This document shows, one piece after another, positions 25,782 to 37,949 of a stretch of 64,000 nt of DNA. Position 1 is the first letter of the stretch. Each line of letters starts with the position of its first letter. The notes below the pieces were generated by a model, which saw only the letters and a list, made by a program, of their open reading frames with translations, had not been told where the DNA came from and did no database searches. The stretch is from Pomacea canaliculata (taxonomy: Eukaryota > Mollusca > Gastropoda > Architaenioglossa > Ampullariidae): NCBI RefSeq assembly GCF_003073045.1, contig NC_037600.1, positions 12,772,515-12,836,514 of the forward strand, written 5' to 3'. The position numbers and the translations under genes were made by a program.

Positions 25782-28603
25782 CATTTTTCCCCAGAGAATT
25801 TTATAGTTTGACAATGGTTGTGCCTCAAAACTTTCATTTTGTGTATATGTGTGTGTGTGTGCATGCACGTTTTCTTCTCACCTCCCCTCCAAGGTAAGAG
25901 CATAAGAAACTGTTTAGTGACTTTTATGGCACAATATTTATAGCAGAATATTCTTTGTGAACATTTCAATAACATTTCCTTTTTGAAATTGCTCAATCGT
26001 GTTCCCCATTTTAAATTTCTGCTAGGAAAAATATGAAGTACGGCCCACTTGCTCAAATCAATTTATATATATATAAACACACACAGTTTGAGGTACACAA
26101 AAAAATGAAGTAACTGCAGATATTAAAACATGGGTTTATCATTTATGGTTCAATCATTTATGCCATCCTTGTTTTAACCTGGAATCCTGATTTTAAATTA
26201 CAAATTGAGTGTAATACTATGCATTTTTTGCAATGGTTTGGTAATCGGCTGTAGTGTAACCAAATGATGCCATGGATTACCTGTGTGATTACCATGTTAA
26301 TATATAGACCCTAATTCATTAGATTGTTGAAGTGAATCATTTATATCCAACCAAATCAAATTGAAATGTATTAGTTGCTCAATTTTTACTGTATGCAGAT
26401 ATAATCACGTTTATTCTTGTTTCAAAGGGACTTGGCAGCTATTGCATTCGTATTCTACCTGACAGGTTTTCACATCTTCTTGACAAGAAATTGTTTGCCT
26501 TCTATGTTCTTATACATTACAAATTTTTGTAGACAGTCTTTTTTTACTATAATATTAAATGCTCGTCTTGAACATTTTGAAAAAAAAAGCTTTATATTGA
26601 TTATATATTGTTATTGACATACTTGACCAGTTGTTCATTGCACTTTGTAACTGGATAGCATAGCAAGTTTTTAGTGTCTTTGGTAGCAGGTATTTAAGAG
26701 AGATCACATGTGCTTCCCCTTCAGTGTGAACTATTGTAATATTTAAACTATTTTGAGCATCCAATATACTGGGTCATTGCATTGAAAAAAAACATGTGCA
26801 GATAATTTATCTTTCTGTACATATAGTATCATGTTTACACAATACAGCAATATGACAAGAAGAAAGTCAACCATTACATCTTGTTGTAGATCTATACAGA
26901 TACCAGATTCCTGGCTGTTCATGGGATTCTACAAAGTTTTGTGTAGACTGGAGGTGACAAGCACAAGCATGCTTTGTAAAGTTATTGTTGTAAAAGTAGA
27001 GTGTGTTTATCATTTGAATTCAGTCATCATTAGATTTTCTGTTGCAGACACCACAAACAGTGGTGCCTGTTACTGTTAATGGTTGCTAGTGTCATTCTGA
27101 ATAGGGTTATGAGGGCTTATGGGCAGGCAGCAAACATCAGTTGAGGGGAGCAGGGAGAAGTAACAGGCTCCTCAGTGTTGACGTTTTGTTTGAAACAAGT
27201 CCTGAACAGACTTGGTGTTTTAGTCCTGACTGGACTGCAGGGTACAAATCCTGGCCAGATTTGTATCAAGTTATAGCAAGTCCTGAACAGACTTGGTGTT
27301 TTAGTCCTGACTGGACTGCAGGGTACAAATCCTGGCCAGATGGGCATGTTTTGTGACAAGTCCTAAACAGACTTGGTGTTTTAGTCCTGACTGGACTGGG
27401 TACAAATCCTGACCAAAGTATCTGATTATTTTGATAAGGATAAATAAAATCACATGCTGTGCAGTGTTTCAGCTGAAGGTCTCGTTAACTTTAGTTTTAG
27501 TGGAGAACACTCCCTTGCATGACCTTCTATGTAGCCAATGAAAATGTGTGCTTTTTGTGACAATGAGGTTGGTGATAGGGTGTGTATGGAGATGGTTTGC
27601 GGACTGACACACCTAAGAATGTCTTGGATCCTTCTAGACCCTTCAGATGTATGTTGGCATGTAATACTTTTATTACATCTAATTTTTTTTTAATCTGAAA
27701 AGAACAGAATATTTTGTAACTGTTTTTTAGTCATCTTTTATATGACAGTACTGTGGGCCATTCTCTATGTAATTTGATATGTATAAGACCATTAATGTAC
27801 ACCCTTTACACATACTTGTTTGTGTGTCAGCTGCTGGGCAGAGTGCCATCTGAGTCCTGACTTACTGGAGAAGTTAAAGATTATAGAATGCGAGCCATTT
27901 GAACTGACTGTGGCACAATACATGTTTTTGTGAATGTTTCTTGGATTATTTCTGAATATTTGTATTTCAACTTACAAGCATCATTTTGTTTTAATTTATA
28001 TAGGTTATGTGTGTGTATGAAACTTGACTCTGAACACAATGATTGTGATAGCCACAAATTTATTATTGGACATTAAACAATTTTATAACAAGTGCTGTCT
28101 CAAACAAACTGCTTTTGCTAGCTTACACAGATCATTGCAGATTTTGTCATCAATTCTGGATTTGAATAAATATTCAATAATAATGATTAGATGAGCATAT
28201 ATTTTTTTAATTGCAAGTGAAACTCGTGTTCATTTTTTAAAAAAGCAAGACATCACAAAAAGACTTATCACAGATGCCCATAACTAAAAAAGGCATTTAA
28301 AATCATGGAACTAAAATCAGCACACCAAAAATTATTGCATACACTCCCAGGAACATCAGACTTTCCTGTTACTAACGTGTTTTTTTGTATCTTTGGCTAT
28401 AACCACCGAACTTTATAAAAATGGCAATTTAAAGAAATAATGCAAGTCGTCACATTGTTCTTCATTTTAATGACTGTTTCGTGATCTTGTTCAGCACAAT
28501 GAGTTGGCCTTTGGCTGAGATATTGTGCTACATAAATTCTCGCTTATTATTATTAATTATAGCTTGAACATTCACATCTGCATTTAAATATTTATTTTTT
28601 TAA
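25782..28603. other. ZDHHC24-like 3' UTR and convergent intergenic region
   Basis: No further gene is supported between the DHHC gene and the converging unrecognised gene. There is a CA/TG run at 25850, an 80-bp tandem repeat, AATAAA near 27443 and 28166, and a SINE/LINE-like tail near 28500-28560 (TTGTGCTACATAAATTCT plus ATT repeats). Confidence 0.55.
27196..27416 (+). repeat. 80-bp tandem repeat, 2.7 copies
   Basis: CAAGTCCTGAACAGACTTGG starts copies at 27196 and 27277, and a variant starts at 27357. Copies are nearly identical over 60 bp (GTTTTAGTCCTGACTGGACT, then GGTACAAATCCTGGCCAGAT), so the expansion is recent. It lies 1.4 kb after the DHHC stop, possibly in its 3' UTR. Confidence 0.85.
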
Positions 28604-31600
28604 TTAAAAACTGCAAAAGCCACAGCAACTGAGGGCTTTCGTATCCATCAATGTTTTTAGCACAATGCTTTGACTGCGCCCTAACATTTTTTTCCCTTTT
28701 TTCTTTTTGTTTTTCACATTCTTTCCTTTTTCCTTCTGTGCTGCAAGTTTTGCCTTTCTCTCTTCCTCCTTCCTTTGGTACCAAAGTGATAATTCAGCAA
28801 GTGCTGTGGTGGAACAAATGTTTCCGTTACTAATGCTTCCAAATTATACTTGTTCTTACCTTACATATTCTGTCATTTATAACACCAGTTACAATTGTTG
28901 TAATCTGTCATCAATGATCAAAATAAAAACTTAAAAGATTTCTTAGATTTTGGTATTTAAATAAACTGAAAAATAAGACTGCTAGCAAGCAAGCTATATA
29001 TTTCAATAGTGTGACCTGTATTTTTTTTTCTTATCCTTACCAAAAAAAAACACTTGTTAGTTTCATTAAAATTACCATGGGATTAGTCACTTGTTTTGAG
29101 CACTGATCCAGCCTAATAAGACACTGAAGAAAGAGCTTCATATTTTATTTATGACCATTATTTAGCTGATTTGAATTTCCTTATCATAGCAAAATAAATG
29201 TCTCAGTATAAACTGCTTGTGATCATACCTAGCTTTTTCTCTGCAAGACGAAGCCTTTTGTGCTCTTCTGGCAACCAGAAACGAGGATGGCTGAGCAACC
29301 TGTAAAAAGTATGAGTTGTTCCTCTTAAAACTCTGTAGAAAAAAAGATATACCTGTCTGACATACCAAAACCTTAATATGTGCTGACATACCTGTCTGAG
29401 TTTGACTGAGGCAGCTTGGCAGTGACTTCATAATACAGAGTTTTTCCACTAGGTGGAAACAGAGCTCTGAAACATGGAAGTAAAAGATGTATTTCATTTT
29501 TGGTTGTTTGGCATCTTTTAGAAGGCGGGAAATAACTGAAAGTTTTTTTCCTTAAGAAAGGTAATTCATTATTACAAATCATACAGTTCTTACCTTTCAA
29601 GGGTCTCTGCCTTGACATCAATGCCATAGCATGCCAGGCGCTTTTGCATCTCTCTGCATTCCATTGATGTTTCGGTCTCAAACTCCTAAAATGTAAAATG
29701 TGCAAATATTTTTTGTCTCCACTTATTTAGAATTTGTGTTCAAAGTTCAATCTGAGTTGATAGTTCATGACTGTTATAGTATGACTGAAATTTTTGAAGG
29801 TTGGTTCATGGGCCATAAACATCTCATTGTCATGTAGCATGTGAACATCCCAGCATTCCACCAATGGCTGAATCTTTTTTTATTATTGTTATGTCTGATA
29901 TACAGGTGTACATTTAGAATGCCAGATTTGTAAAATGAGAGCAAATTAACAACTGCTGTTCTGAAGGAGTTGCAAGTCAGCTGATGCTAATACATATTAG
30001 TTAAAGTATGCCACCACTGACATCATGCCAAACTTAAAAAAAAACAGCAAAAAGAAATTGGAAGATGTTCAAGCCATGCAGCTTACATCATCCGGCATTT
30101 TGCTTTTTAGCACTATCTGTTGACCAGTGTATGACATTGCATTCTTTTGATGTCCTGTTGGTGGTCGTGAGGATCCATATGATCCATAATGCCCTAGAAG
30201 AACGAGTATGTTTAAAACATTAGCACTTCAAAGCATCACATGCTTTTACACTTCAGAAGATGAACCACTTACCAAACCACTGAAAAGAGCATGTTCAATA
30301 TTTTTTGTTGATACCCACCACTTCATCCAAATAAAACTGTATCATTTTATATTATATAAAAACTATTAGGCAAAAATAAATGATACTGCTTCTGTCAAGC
30401 ATGCTTAACATACACAGTGTGATGTACACTTACGCCTTGTTTCTTGGAAGCGTGATGCAGCCGCTGTTTGATGCTGACATGCTTCCTCCTTCGCTTGTCG
30501 GAGTGCTTTTGCTGCTTCACTTGCTCTACGAGCATCTGCACCACTGTTAAGACAGTAACAGATACCAAATATAAGCTTCTGGATGTAAATCATTTTATTT
30601 TATCCTTAGCAAGCATTTGATTCACAAGAACTTTTAATAAAAAACTACATATAATATTTGCAAAATCATCATAATAAAACAAGAAATATTTGAAAATATA
30701 CTACTTTTCAAAATACATGTATCTGCAACTTACCTCGGTGGCTGTCCAATGGCAGCAGAAGCAGACAAAGGTCGTCTGAACACACGACTGCCTTTTGAGG
30801 TCTGTGTAGGAGACAAAATTGCGTAGTGTAAAGCTGTGACCAGAATGTTTAGACAGTCTTATCAAAGACAAGTTATTAGTAATATATTAACAGACCTGTA
30901 AAATAACTGCAGTTAATGACTCGAATGGCCCCACCACTCACCACAAAAGAAAATGGACCCTAAAGGTGAAGTACAACAATTCATGAAAAGTATTTCAAGA
31001 CGATGTTGGCTTACAGGGCATGAGGGTGTATTTTGTAAATCTGTGTTAGGTGCTTTTTTGTCAGAGCTTTTTAGCTGACGCTTGCTACTGGGAGGTCGCT
31101 GATTTACAGCTACATGCTGCACAAGGAAAGATTGAAAGTTAAAATAGTATTAAAACATAATATATATGTAAAGTATTATTAATAAAATAAATTACATAAT
31201 AAAAACGGAAAGGTGTTTTTTAAAAGTAAAACATTAATTCATAACTGAAAAACAAAGTTAATGGTTTTTCTTTGTGGATTGTAGGTTTTGCAAGAAATCA
31301 ACTAATCAGAAATCTCACACACAAAAATGCATGAATTCTACACACAACACACACACGCCTGCACACACACATTTTCAATAAAAATTTACATTTGTACGCC
31401 ATCAATGAAATATATAACCATTAATCCAGAAGCATCTTTATCAATGGTTTAAAAAATATATACCTACCTGCTTTTCAGTGTTTGCTATGGCACTCTCTTG
31501 ATTATCTGCATCTGACTCCACAGCAACAAATCCTAACCTTGACGATGGTCGTGCATCCTTTGATTCTTCTGGTGAATCACAGCAAGCACTATTCATCTGG

Positions 31601-34600
31601 GAGCTAATTTGGTCTCCAGGTGATGATACAGTAGGTGTCTCAGTTACATTCTGAATGCAAGTTACAATAAACAGCAAGAGATAATGACAACTAAGCAATT
31701 CCTCGTTGACTTCAATGAATGATTATTGCCTTAAAAGGACAAAAACAAGATAGAGAAACTTCATCGCCCTACCACTATTATTTTGGGGTCAAAAGCTACT
31801 AATGAAAGAATTTCAGTAGTTCTTACAAATCCTTCATAAAATTATACCTGACTGACATATTAGAAACCATATGTTATGATTACTTCTTTTTCTTCCTTTT
31901 GTGGCATTAAAACAGAATAAATGAACATTTACCTTCAAAGAATTCTCATGCTTTTCTGATTTAGGATGTGATGCAATATAAGAGGCTGGAGTTGATGGCA
32001 ATTTCTCTCTTTTCTTCAGCAGAGGCACATTTATAGTGTGTTTCACAACAGACTCTCTGGGCTGCTCAGCATCAAACAAAATGGTCTTGGTTGTCATCGT
32101 AATGAAGTTTTTCTCATCCTGTCCCTTCACCTCAGACTTACAGTGCTTTCGGCCAATTTCATAATAGTTTTTCTCTTCTGACGACATGGATATCATTTGA
32201 GAGACTCCTGAAGCATCAACAAAAGGATCACCATTGCCACAAGCTGTCTTTCTTAATATCCTCCACACTATCGGGGCCAACTTCAGACACCATTGTGACA
32301 ATGTCCTTTTCTTTGACACCTTTCTGCCTTTGTTTTTTCACCTTGTCAGATGATCGGATATTGCTTATTCTTCTGCTTTCATCATTATCACCATCATCAT
32401 AAACTACCGTAATGGTCGGAGCAGGGTTGCCTAACCTTGCATCCATCATTCTGTTATTTTTAACTCTAGTCGCCATAATTTCCAGGGTTGGTTCACTTTC
32501 TGACCTTTGACCTGAAAGGTGTGAACTTTTATCACTCATGTTCTCAGCAGTTTGTCCATCACCTCCTTGGTGTTTCCTCTGAAGTATTTTCCTGTACAGA
32601 GATTTGTCCGGAAGTTTGCGACCAAGGTTTCGTGGTGTTATGTCCACCATCACATTCTTCTCCTCACAAATTTGAACCACTGTTCGACTGCCAGTTGCAG
32701 TGTTCTTATCTAACTGGGCAGATTTTTCTTGATCCATGTGAGCTTTACTTATGCCCTCACTTTCAAGAAAAATGGGATGTATCTTAGGCTTTCTGTCATT
32801 TTTTTGTGGGCCAAGATATTCCAGCTCATGGCCATCCTTTGTGGGCAATGTTTCATAATCACCTGTTGCCAAATTTTTCTCTGTTTCAAAGTCATTAATT
32901 AACATTTCTTCTGTTAGTATACATGTTTTACTGTTGTCAAGGGCTGTCTGATCATCCCAGGCTCTCTCCTCTTGTTCCCTGATAACTGTATGCAGGTGAG
33001 AATCAACTTCATTAGTATTTGTTTTGCTGTCTTCAAAGACAAGGACATCCTGTACTTTTTCAAAAGATACTCTATTATCAGTAATCTCAGGAGGTACAAA
33101 ATTAGTCCCTGTGCCTGTTTGCACAAATGTTTTTTCTACATGCTTCTCACTCGTCTTTCCAGGTGTAATGTCTGCATTTGCAGTAAACAATTTAATCTTG
33201 GCTGCACTTCTTTTCCTGTGATCTTCCACAAAGCTGTCTGCTTTTTTTAACAATCTAAAAAAAAAACCAAAAACACAAAACTAAAAACTTAGAAACAATA
33301 CAATAGTTTCTTAACTCTGCCAATGTTAATTTATTAAAGCCACTATCCATGCTATTTTCTATTAACTAATCTTTTTTAATGAATGACTTTGACCATGTAA
33401 ATAAGGATATCAGAGAGACAGAGAAAGAGAATGTGCATGTGGTCTGAATCAAAAACATATGACCACAGTGTCCCATGGAACATTTTTTTTTCATCTATTA
33501 AACCAACCTTCCAGTGTCTGGTTCATCTGTATTCTCATTATCTTCAGCACTGGGCATGTACAGAGACAAGGAGATTCCAAATGAGGATGTCTTCCTGTTC
33601 CGTAAATATGTCATATTGTATCAAAGCAAAACACTACTGTATGTCACTGTAGCACAACAAAATACTATGCTGTATATGTCATATTGTATGTATCACAACA
33701 AAACATAACACTGTATATGTCATGAAAATATTGATCTTTTAGAAAGATAAGCTGACATATATGGAAAGTGTGTCCTCACTTTTCTTCATCTTTTTCTGAT
33801 GGTGAAGGACTATAATCATCAAGCTGCCGGGGAGAAGATGCAGGAGTTGATGGCAAAAAGCTGCTTTGACTGGAATGTTTGTTGTGTGCATCACCTGTAG
33901 TGAAGGCCATATCTATTGGCTATATCGCTGTATACACATTAAAATGAATATTACCTGCAATTGCTTATTATATCTAAAATGTTTAAGTGGATTGCCATTT
34001 TCTTCTAACTCATTTTTGATGGCCTGAAATAGCAGTGTCAGTAGAACGTGACCATTTGCTGCTGACTAGTAGATGAACTTGCAATTATTTTGGAAATAAT
34101 CTATTCACAAAATATTTGCTAACCTATAGGCATCGGATGCCTGTATTCAAAAGTAGAATAAATTCTCTAGAGAGCTGTATATGTATAAACAGTCCATAAA
34201 AATGGATGATGATGATGATGATGATGATGATATTACCAGTAGCATCCAGTTTTTCATCAGCTTGATCCTGTGAGAAATCCAAATGAAATCCAGCAGGAGC
34301 ATCGGCCCATCCAGAGATGAAAGCATGAGGCAGAATGTCTTTGGCTAACCTCTCACCTGGCTCAAAGTGGTTCCCTTTCACTGACCACAAACCACAGCAT
34401 TTATGAGGTCACTTCTGTCAAAGCTGTTCTGTGCAGTTCAAGAGAACAGGTAGAAACAATTGATCAGGCAGAGCTATAGGGGAGAGAATTGTGCAAAGTG
34501 AGACAGAGCATTTTCTGATAGGTAAGATAAATATGAAATTTTCTGATGACCTTGAGGTCTTTCTAATGGTCTGATGAAGCTTAATTTTGGTGGAGACTCA

Positions 34601-35962
34601 GAATCTCTGATGAGCTAGAATAATGATGATGATGATAAAAAGATTATAATTTGTACAGCTTATTTGGCATTGTGGAGGTGACCTTAATACAGTGTGGAAA
34701 AAAACACAAGAAAGAAACAAACAAGAACATATGTGGACCAGATGTTGGAAAATGGACTGCACGGACGAAGAAAGAAGAGAAGTAAGTGGAAGAGTTTGCT
34801 GGACTATGAAAGGTATATATTTCAAAAGAGGTAAATTCTGAGGCTTGACTTGAAAGCTTCAAACAAACATAAAAGTTCTAAGCTTGTTATGATGACTGGA
34901 AAACTTCTGCCCACCCATCATTGCTGGTGATTTATCAGGAAAGTTAAATGGCAGTGTAAGAACAGGTTCTTGGCACAGCTCTTCACAAGCTGGTGATGGT
35001 GAGCCATTTAGAGTTCTCTGCCCTTTCCTTTACCTCCATAAATTGTTATGTTGAAAGGATTGAGGAATGGTTCAGATCGCATCTCAGGACACTCTCTGTA
35101 TGTGACATCTGTTTTCAGGGCTCAAGGTTTTTCTCCAGATTCTCTGTTTCCTCCCCTTCCTTCTTCCCCCATCATGTTAAATCACCTCGAGGTAGGAGTA
35201 CGTACTTTCCTTCTAACTAAAACCAACCAATCAGCCACCCATTGAACAATGGACAAGAAGAAGAAGAAAGGAATATAGCAGATAAATTGTTTGAATAGTC
35301 TGCACTTGAAGCTAATAAAAAGGGAGGCTTGGATATAATTTCTGTTAGTTATTATAAGAAAAAAGACATAAACCAAATCTTACCACCTATTGGAAGTGTC
35401 TTCTTCCCATTAGGACATAATGGGTCTTTAGCAGACTGAGGACGAATTTTCAGTTTGCGAGGTGGGTGGTTGACGGATGTTGCTTTTGCACTAGATGGCC
35501 TGCCCAATCCTGCTCCTGTCTCTCCAAATTTCTTGATCATTTCAGGAATAGAACTGTTGCTTCCCCTATTTATAAATATAAGAGTTACATATAAATTTAT
35601 CAGTTATCTCTTCCCGTGAAATTGAGGATTTTGCTGTCAATAAACCACTTAAAGAAAACATGATGAAAACGATGATGATTTCATAAAAAAGAGAAAATGC
35701 CAAAAAGGAGAAAAATTTTAAAAAAATGAAAGAAGCCTGCGCCCCATCTCAGAATACAAGCTTACCATGCTGTGTGTTGATAGGAGATTGAGGACAGTGG
35801 AGGTTCAGTGCATAGGTCCCTAAATGTGTTGTGTGGTGCAGCTGCCAGTGTTCTTCCTTTTGTAGCACGGAGTTCACGAGGATCATGAAGTCCCAGATTG
35901 TAAATTGTAGTTTTCACCTGTTCAAGCTGAGCCATAGAAGTACTAGTTGGCTTAAACCAATC
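28604..35962 (-). CDS. Unrecognised ~970-residue protein, disordered centre, basic coiled-coil C-terminus
   Basis: Fourteen exons with matching phases (descending): 35962-35766, 35565-35384, 33894-33780, 33594-33508, 33254-31933, 31650-31468, 31116-31015, 30801-30734, 30543-30434, 30193-30087, 29685-29594, 29466-29392, 29299-29229 and 28803-28604. A further phase-0 exon ending at the donor after 36984 (EGKNIDGRRVN, IQDVVKK) probably precedes them, so the start codon is not fixed. N-terminal blocks TTIYNLGLHDPRELRATKG and PEMIKKFGETGAGLGRPSSA look conserved. The 440-codon exon is polar and low in hydrophobics. The C-terminal third has MECREMQKRLACYGIDV, FPPSGKTLYYEV and SHPRFWLPEEHKRLRLAEK, then a lysine-rich helix. 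I recognise no domain. Sharing a short upstream region with TTC16 hints at a ciliary or germline role, which is inference only. The large exon is 1322 nt where phase needs 1321 or 1324, with a frame change near 32228-32265. Confidence 0.8.
34935..35260 (+). repeat. SINE-like repeat
   Basis: GGTTCAGATCGCATCTCAGG near 35070 matches the box-B region of the SINE at the left end of the window. It continues with a pyrimidine-rich body and CTAACTAAAACCAACC at the end. It lies in an intron of the unrecognised gene. Confidence 0.45.
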
Positions 35963-36207
35963 CTGTGAAATGCAAAATTATGTTCATTAAAGTTTACTCA
36001 AAGTCACATTACATTAAACATCATCTAGGAAGAGCTGCTAGGAAGAACTTCAGCCTCTATAGCCACTATATGGTATAGCACATTCATTTTCATCTATCTG
36101 TGTTAACATCTGATAGCAATTATGATAATCTTAAAAAAATCTGTAATTAAAAAAAGCACTTGAGAAGTTGAAAAATTAAATTATACTTCAAAAGTCTAAT
36201 TCTAAGT

Positions 36208-36409
36208 CAGACCTGGGCAAAGGCCGGCCCGCGGGCCGGATCCTGCCCGCCTCGATCTGTCTCTGACCGGCCCGCCCGCTGGCCCGCCCGCCAGTATATA
36301 TACTATATATACAATATTGGGTACAACCGGGTTAACTATATTAGTCCGGCCCTCTAAAACCATCCCAATATCTCATGCGGCCCTTGGGAAAATTAATTGC
36401 CCACCCCTG
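36208..36409 (+). mobile_element. hAT-family MITE with perfect 8-bp target duplication
   Basis: The element runs from CAGACCTGGGCAAAGGCC to ATTGCCCACCCCTG. The inverted ends CAGRSSTGGGCAA are of hAT type, and TTCTAAGT flanks it on both sides (36200-36207 and 36410-36417). Its 202-bp GC-rich interior (GGCCGGCCCGCGGGCCGG) has no coding capacity. It sits between the unrecognised gene's exons at 35962 and 36984. Confidence 0.9.
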
Positions 36410-36659
36410 TTCTAAGTGCATGTCAATTAAGTTTTAAAAAAGTGATGTGTGTATATAATTGTAATGTAGTTGATTTAAAAAAAGGGTAACGCTAAGTTGA
36501 AAATGTGGCCAAAGATTGTTTAAGCATGTTTACATACATTCATTTATATTTGATAGCTAGCACAGTAAACTAAAAGTGTTTCTTCTTGGCGCAAAATAGT
36601 AACATATAAGAATTAAAAAAACGCTTATAAGATGCAAAACGGCTACATCATCTCAAATA

Positions 36660-36780
36660 CATATCTTCTTCTTCTTTCCTATTCGCCCCCAGTACTGTTG
36701 GAGCATAGGGCCGCAACCACACGCCGCCATCGGACCCGGTCCTGGGCATCCCTTTCTAGTTGGGACCATGTCATGCCAAA
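36660..36780 (+). repeat. Unclassified repeat fragment
   Basis: A GC-richer patch (CCCCCAGTACTGTTGGAGCA, GGGCCGCAACCACACGCCGC) in AT-rich DNA, just left of the TTC16 upstream region. Composition suggests an inserted repeat. No family is assigned. Confidence 0.25.
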
Positions 36781-36983
36781 TACATATCTATAACATTAAT
36801 TTTAATTTCTAGCTCTTGGAAGTTGCTGTATCGGGAGCCCCTCCTCTCCCCAGTCACACACACACCACAACACCGACGAATGATATCGAGATGTGCGATA
36901 TTGTCAATCACTCTCATATGTACGTGGTACTATTAAGTCTTCTTCCGATTGGGAAACTAATTCATTTTCATAAATGCATATAC

Positions 36984-37068
36984 CTTCTTCACTACATCTT
37001 GAATTTTACTGGAGTGCTGATTTACTCTTCTGCCGTCGATGTTTTTCCCTTCCACCTGGCTACGGTTT
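36984..37068 (-). CDS. Probable upstream exon of the unrecognised gene
   Basis: Open on the minus strand from an acceptor-like CCCCACACAG (ending about 37069) to a donor AAGAAG|GTATAT after 36984. It encodes a polar peptide including VEGKNIDGRRVNQHSSKIQD. It ends in phase 0, which fits the phase-0 start of the exon at 35962. No in-frame ATG was found, so another exon or an overlooked start lies upstream, inside or beyond the TTC16 5' region. Confidence 0.45.
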
Positions 37069-37142
37069 ACTTTTTCATTTTCACAGTAGCTGTGTGGGGA
37101 CCATCTTAGTTTACATGAGAAACGGTGATAACTGAAGTAACC

Positions 37143-37288
37143 ATGAATGTGAGTGGTCAACAGCGAAATCCTTGGCTAGAATTTAGCGAATCAAAACGTC
37201 GATCTGTCAATGGACTCGACTTAAAACCGGAAGTTCCTATAGACCAGTGCTCGCTATGGAAATCTGTCAACAATATACGTCATGACAG
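37143..37288 (+). CDS. TTC16: Possible alternative first coding exon of TTC16
   Basis: ATG at 37143 opens a 48-codon frame (MNVSGQQRNPWLEFSESK, then PEVPIDQCSLWKSV) that meets a good donor, GACA|GTAAGT, after 37288. It ends in phase 1, as does the exon at 37950-38136, so both could splice to the exon at 38585. Joining it to the 37950 exon instead fails, because that exon has an in-frame TGA just before its ATG. It may therefore be an alternative first exon, or an upstream open frame in a 5' UTR exon. Confidence 0.45.
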
Positions 37289-37949
37289 TAAGTAAAGGAC
37301 TTTATTTTAGCATTCAATGAGTGAATAGTTAGTTTAATGCATTGTATTCAATGTTTGTCAAAAGCGCATTTCCAGTTAAAATAAGTGAAGCTTTGAAAGT
37401 GTAAGACTGCAAAGACATCTGAGTATTTTTAACAGTGGCCTATATAGACATACTATTTATACAATGAGAGTAAGTGTAATTCAAACAACTTTTTACGGCA
37501 AACATTAATACCTTCTCGAACCTGAAATTTACCATGTGAGATAAGTTCCTGTGGAAAGATTTGTTTCGGAAAAAACAGTTTCGTTACGAATACTTATATA
37601 GAAGAAAAAGAAGTCATTTTGGCCAAGGGGTATTCAAGAGAAAATTAAAGACCTTAAGTTTATATATATAAAATTACGGGTATTAAAATATAAATGTTTT
37701 GATATGTGCTTACATATGTAATAATAACTTTCTTAACTGGTCAATCGTAATTAAAATTTTTACAAATGATGGGCACATGCCCTTTCCAAACACCTTAATC
37801 GATACACAGTCTGTTATGGGATTATATATGTCAAATTCATCCATTGTAACAAACATTTAAACTGATAGTTGCTTGTGCAAATCCAAATAATGTAGACTGA
37901 AATGGAGGCATGTCAGAAGGAAAGGAGTGACAGTTTGTGACATGCAAAA

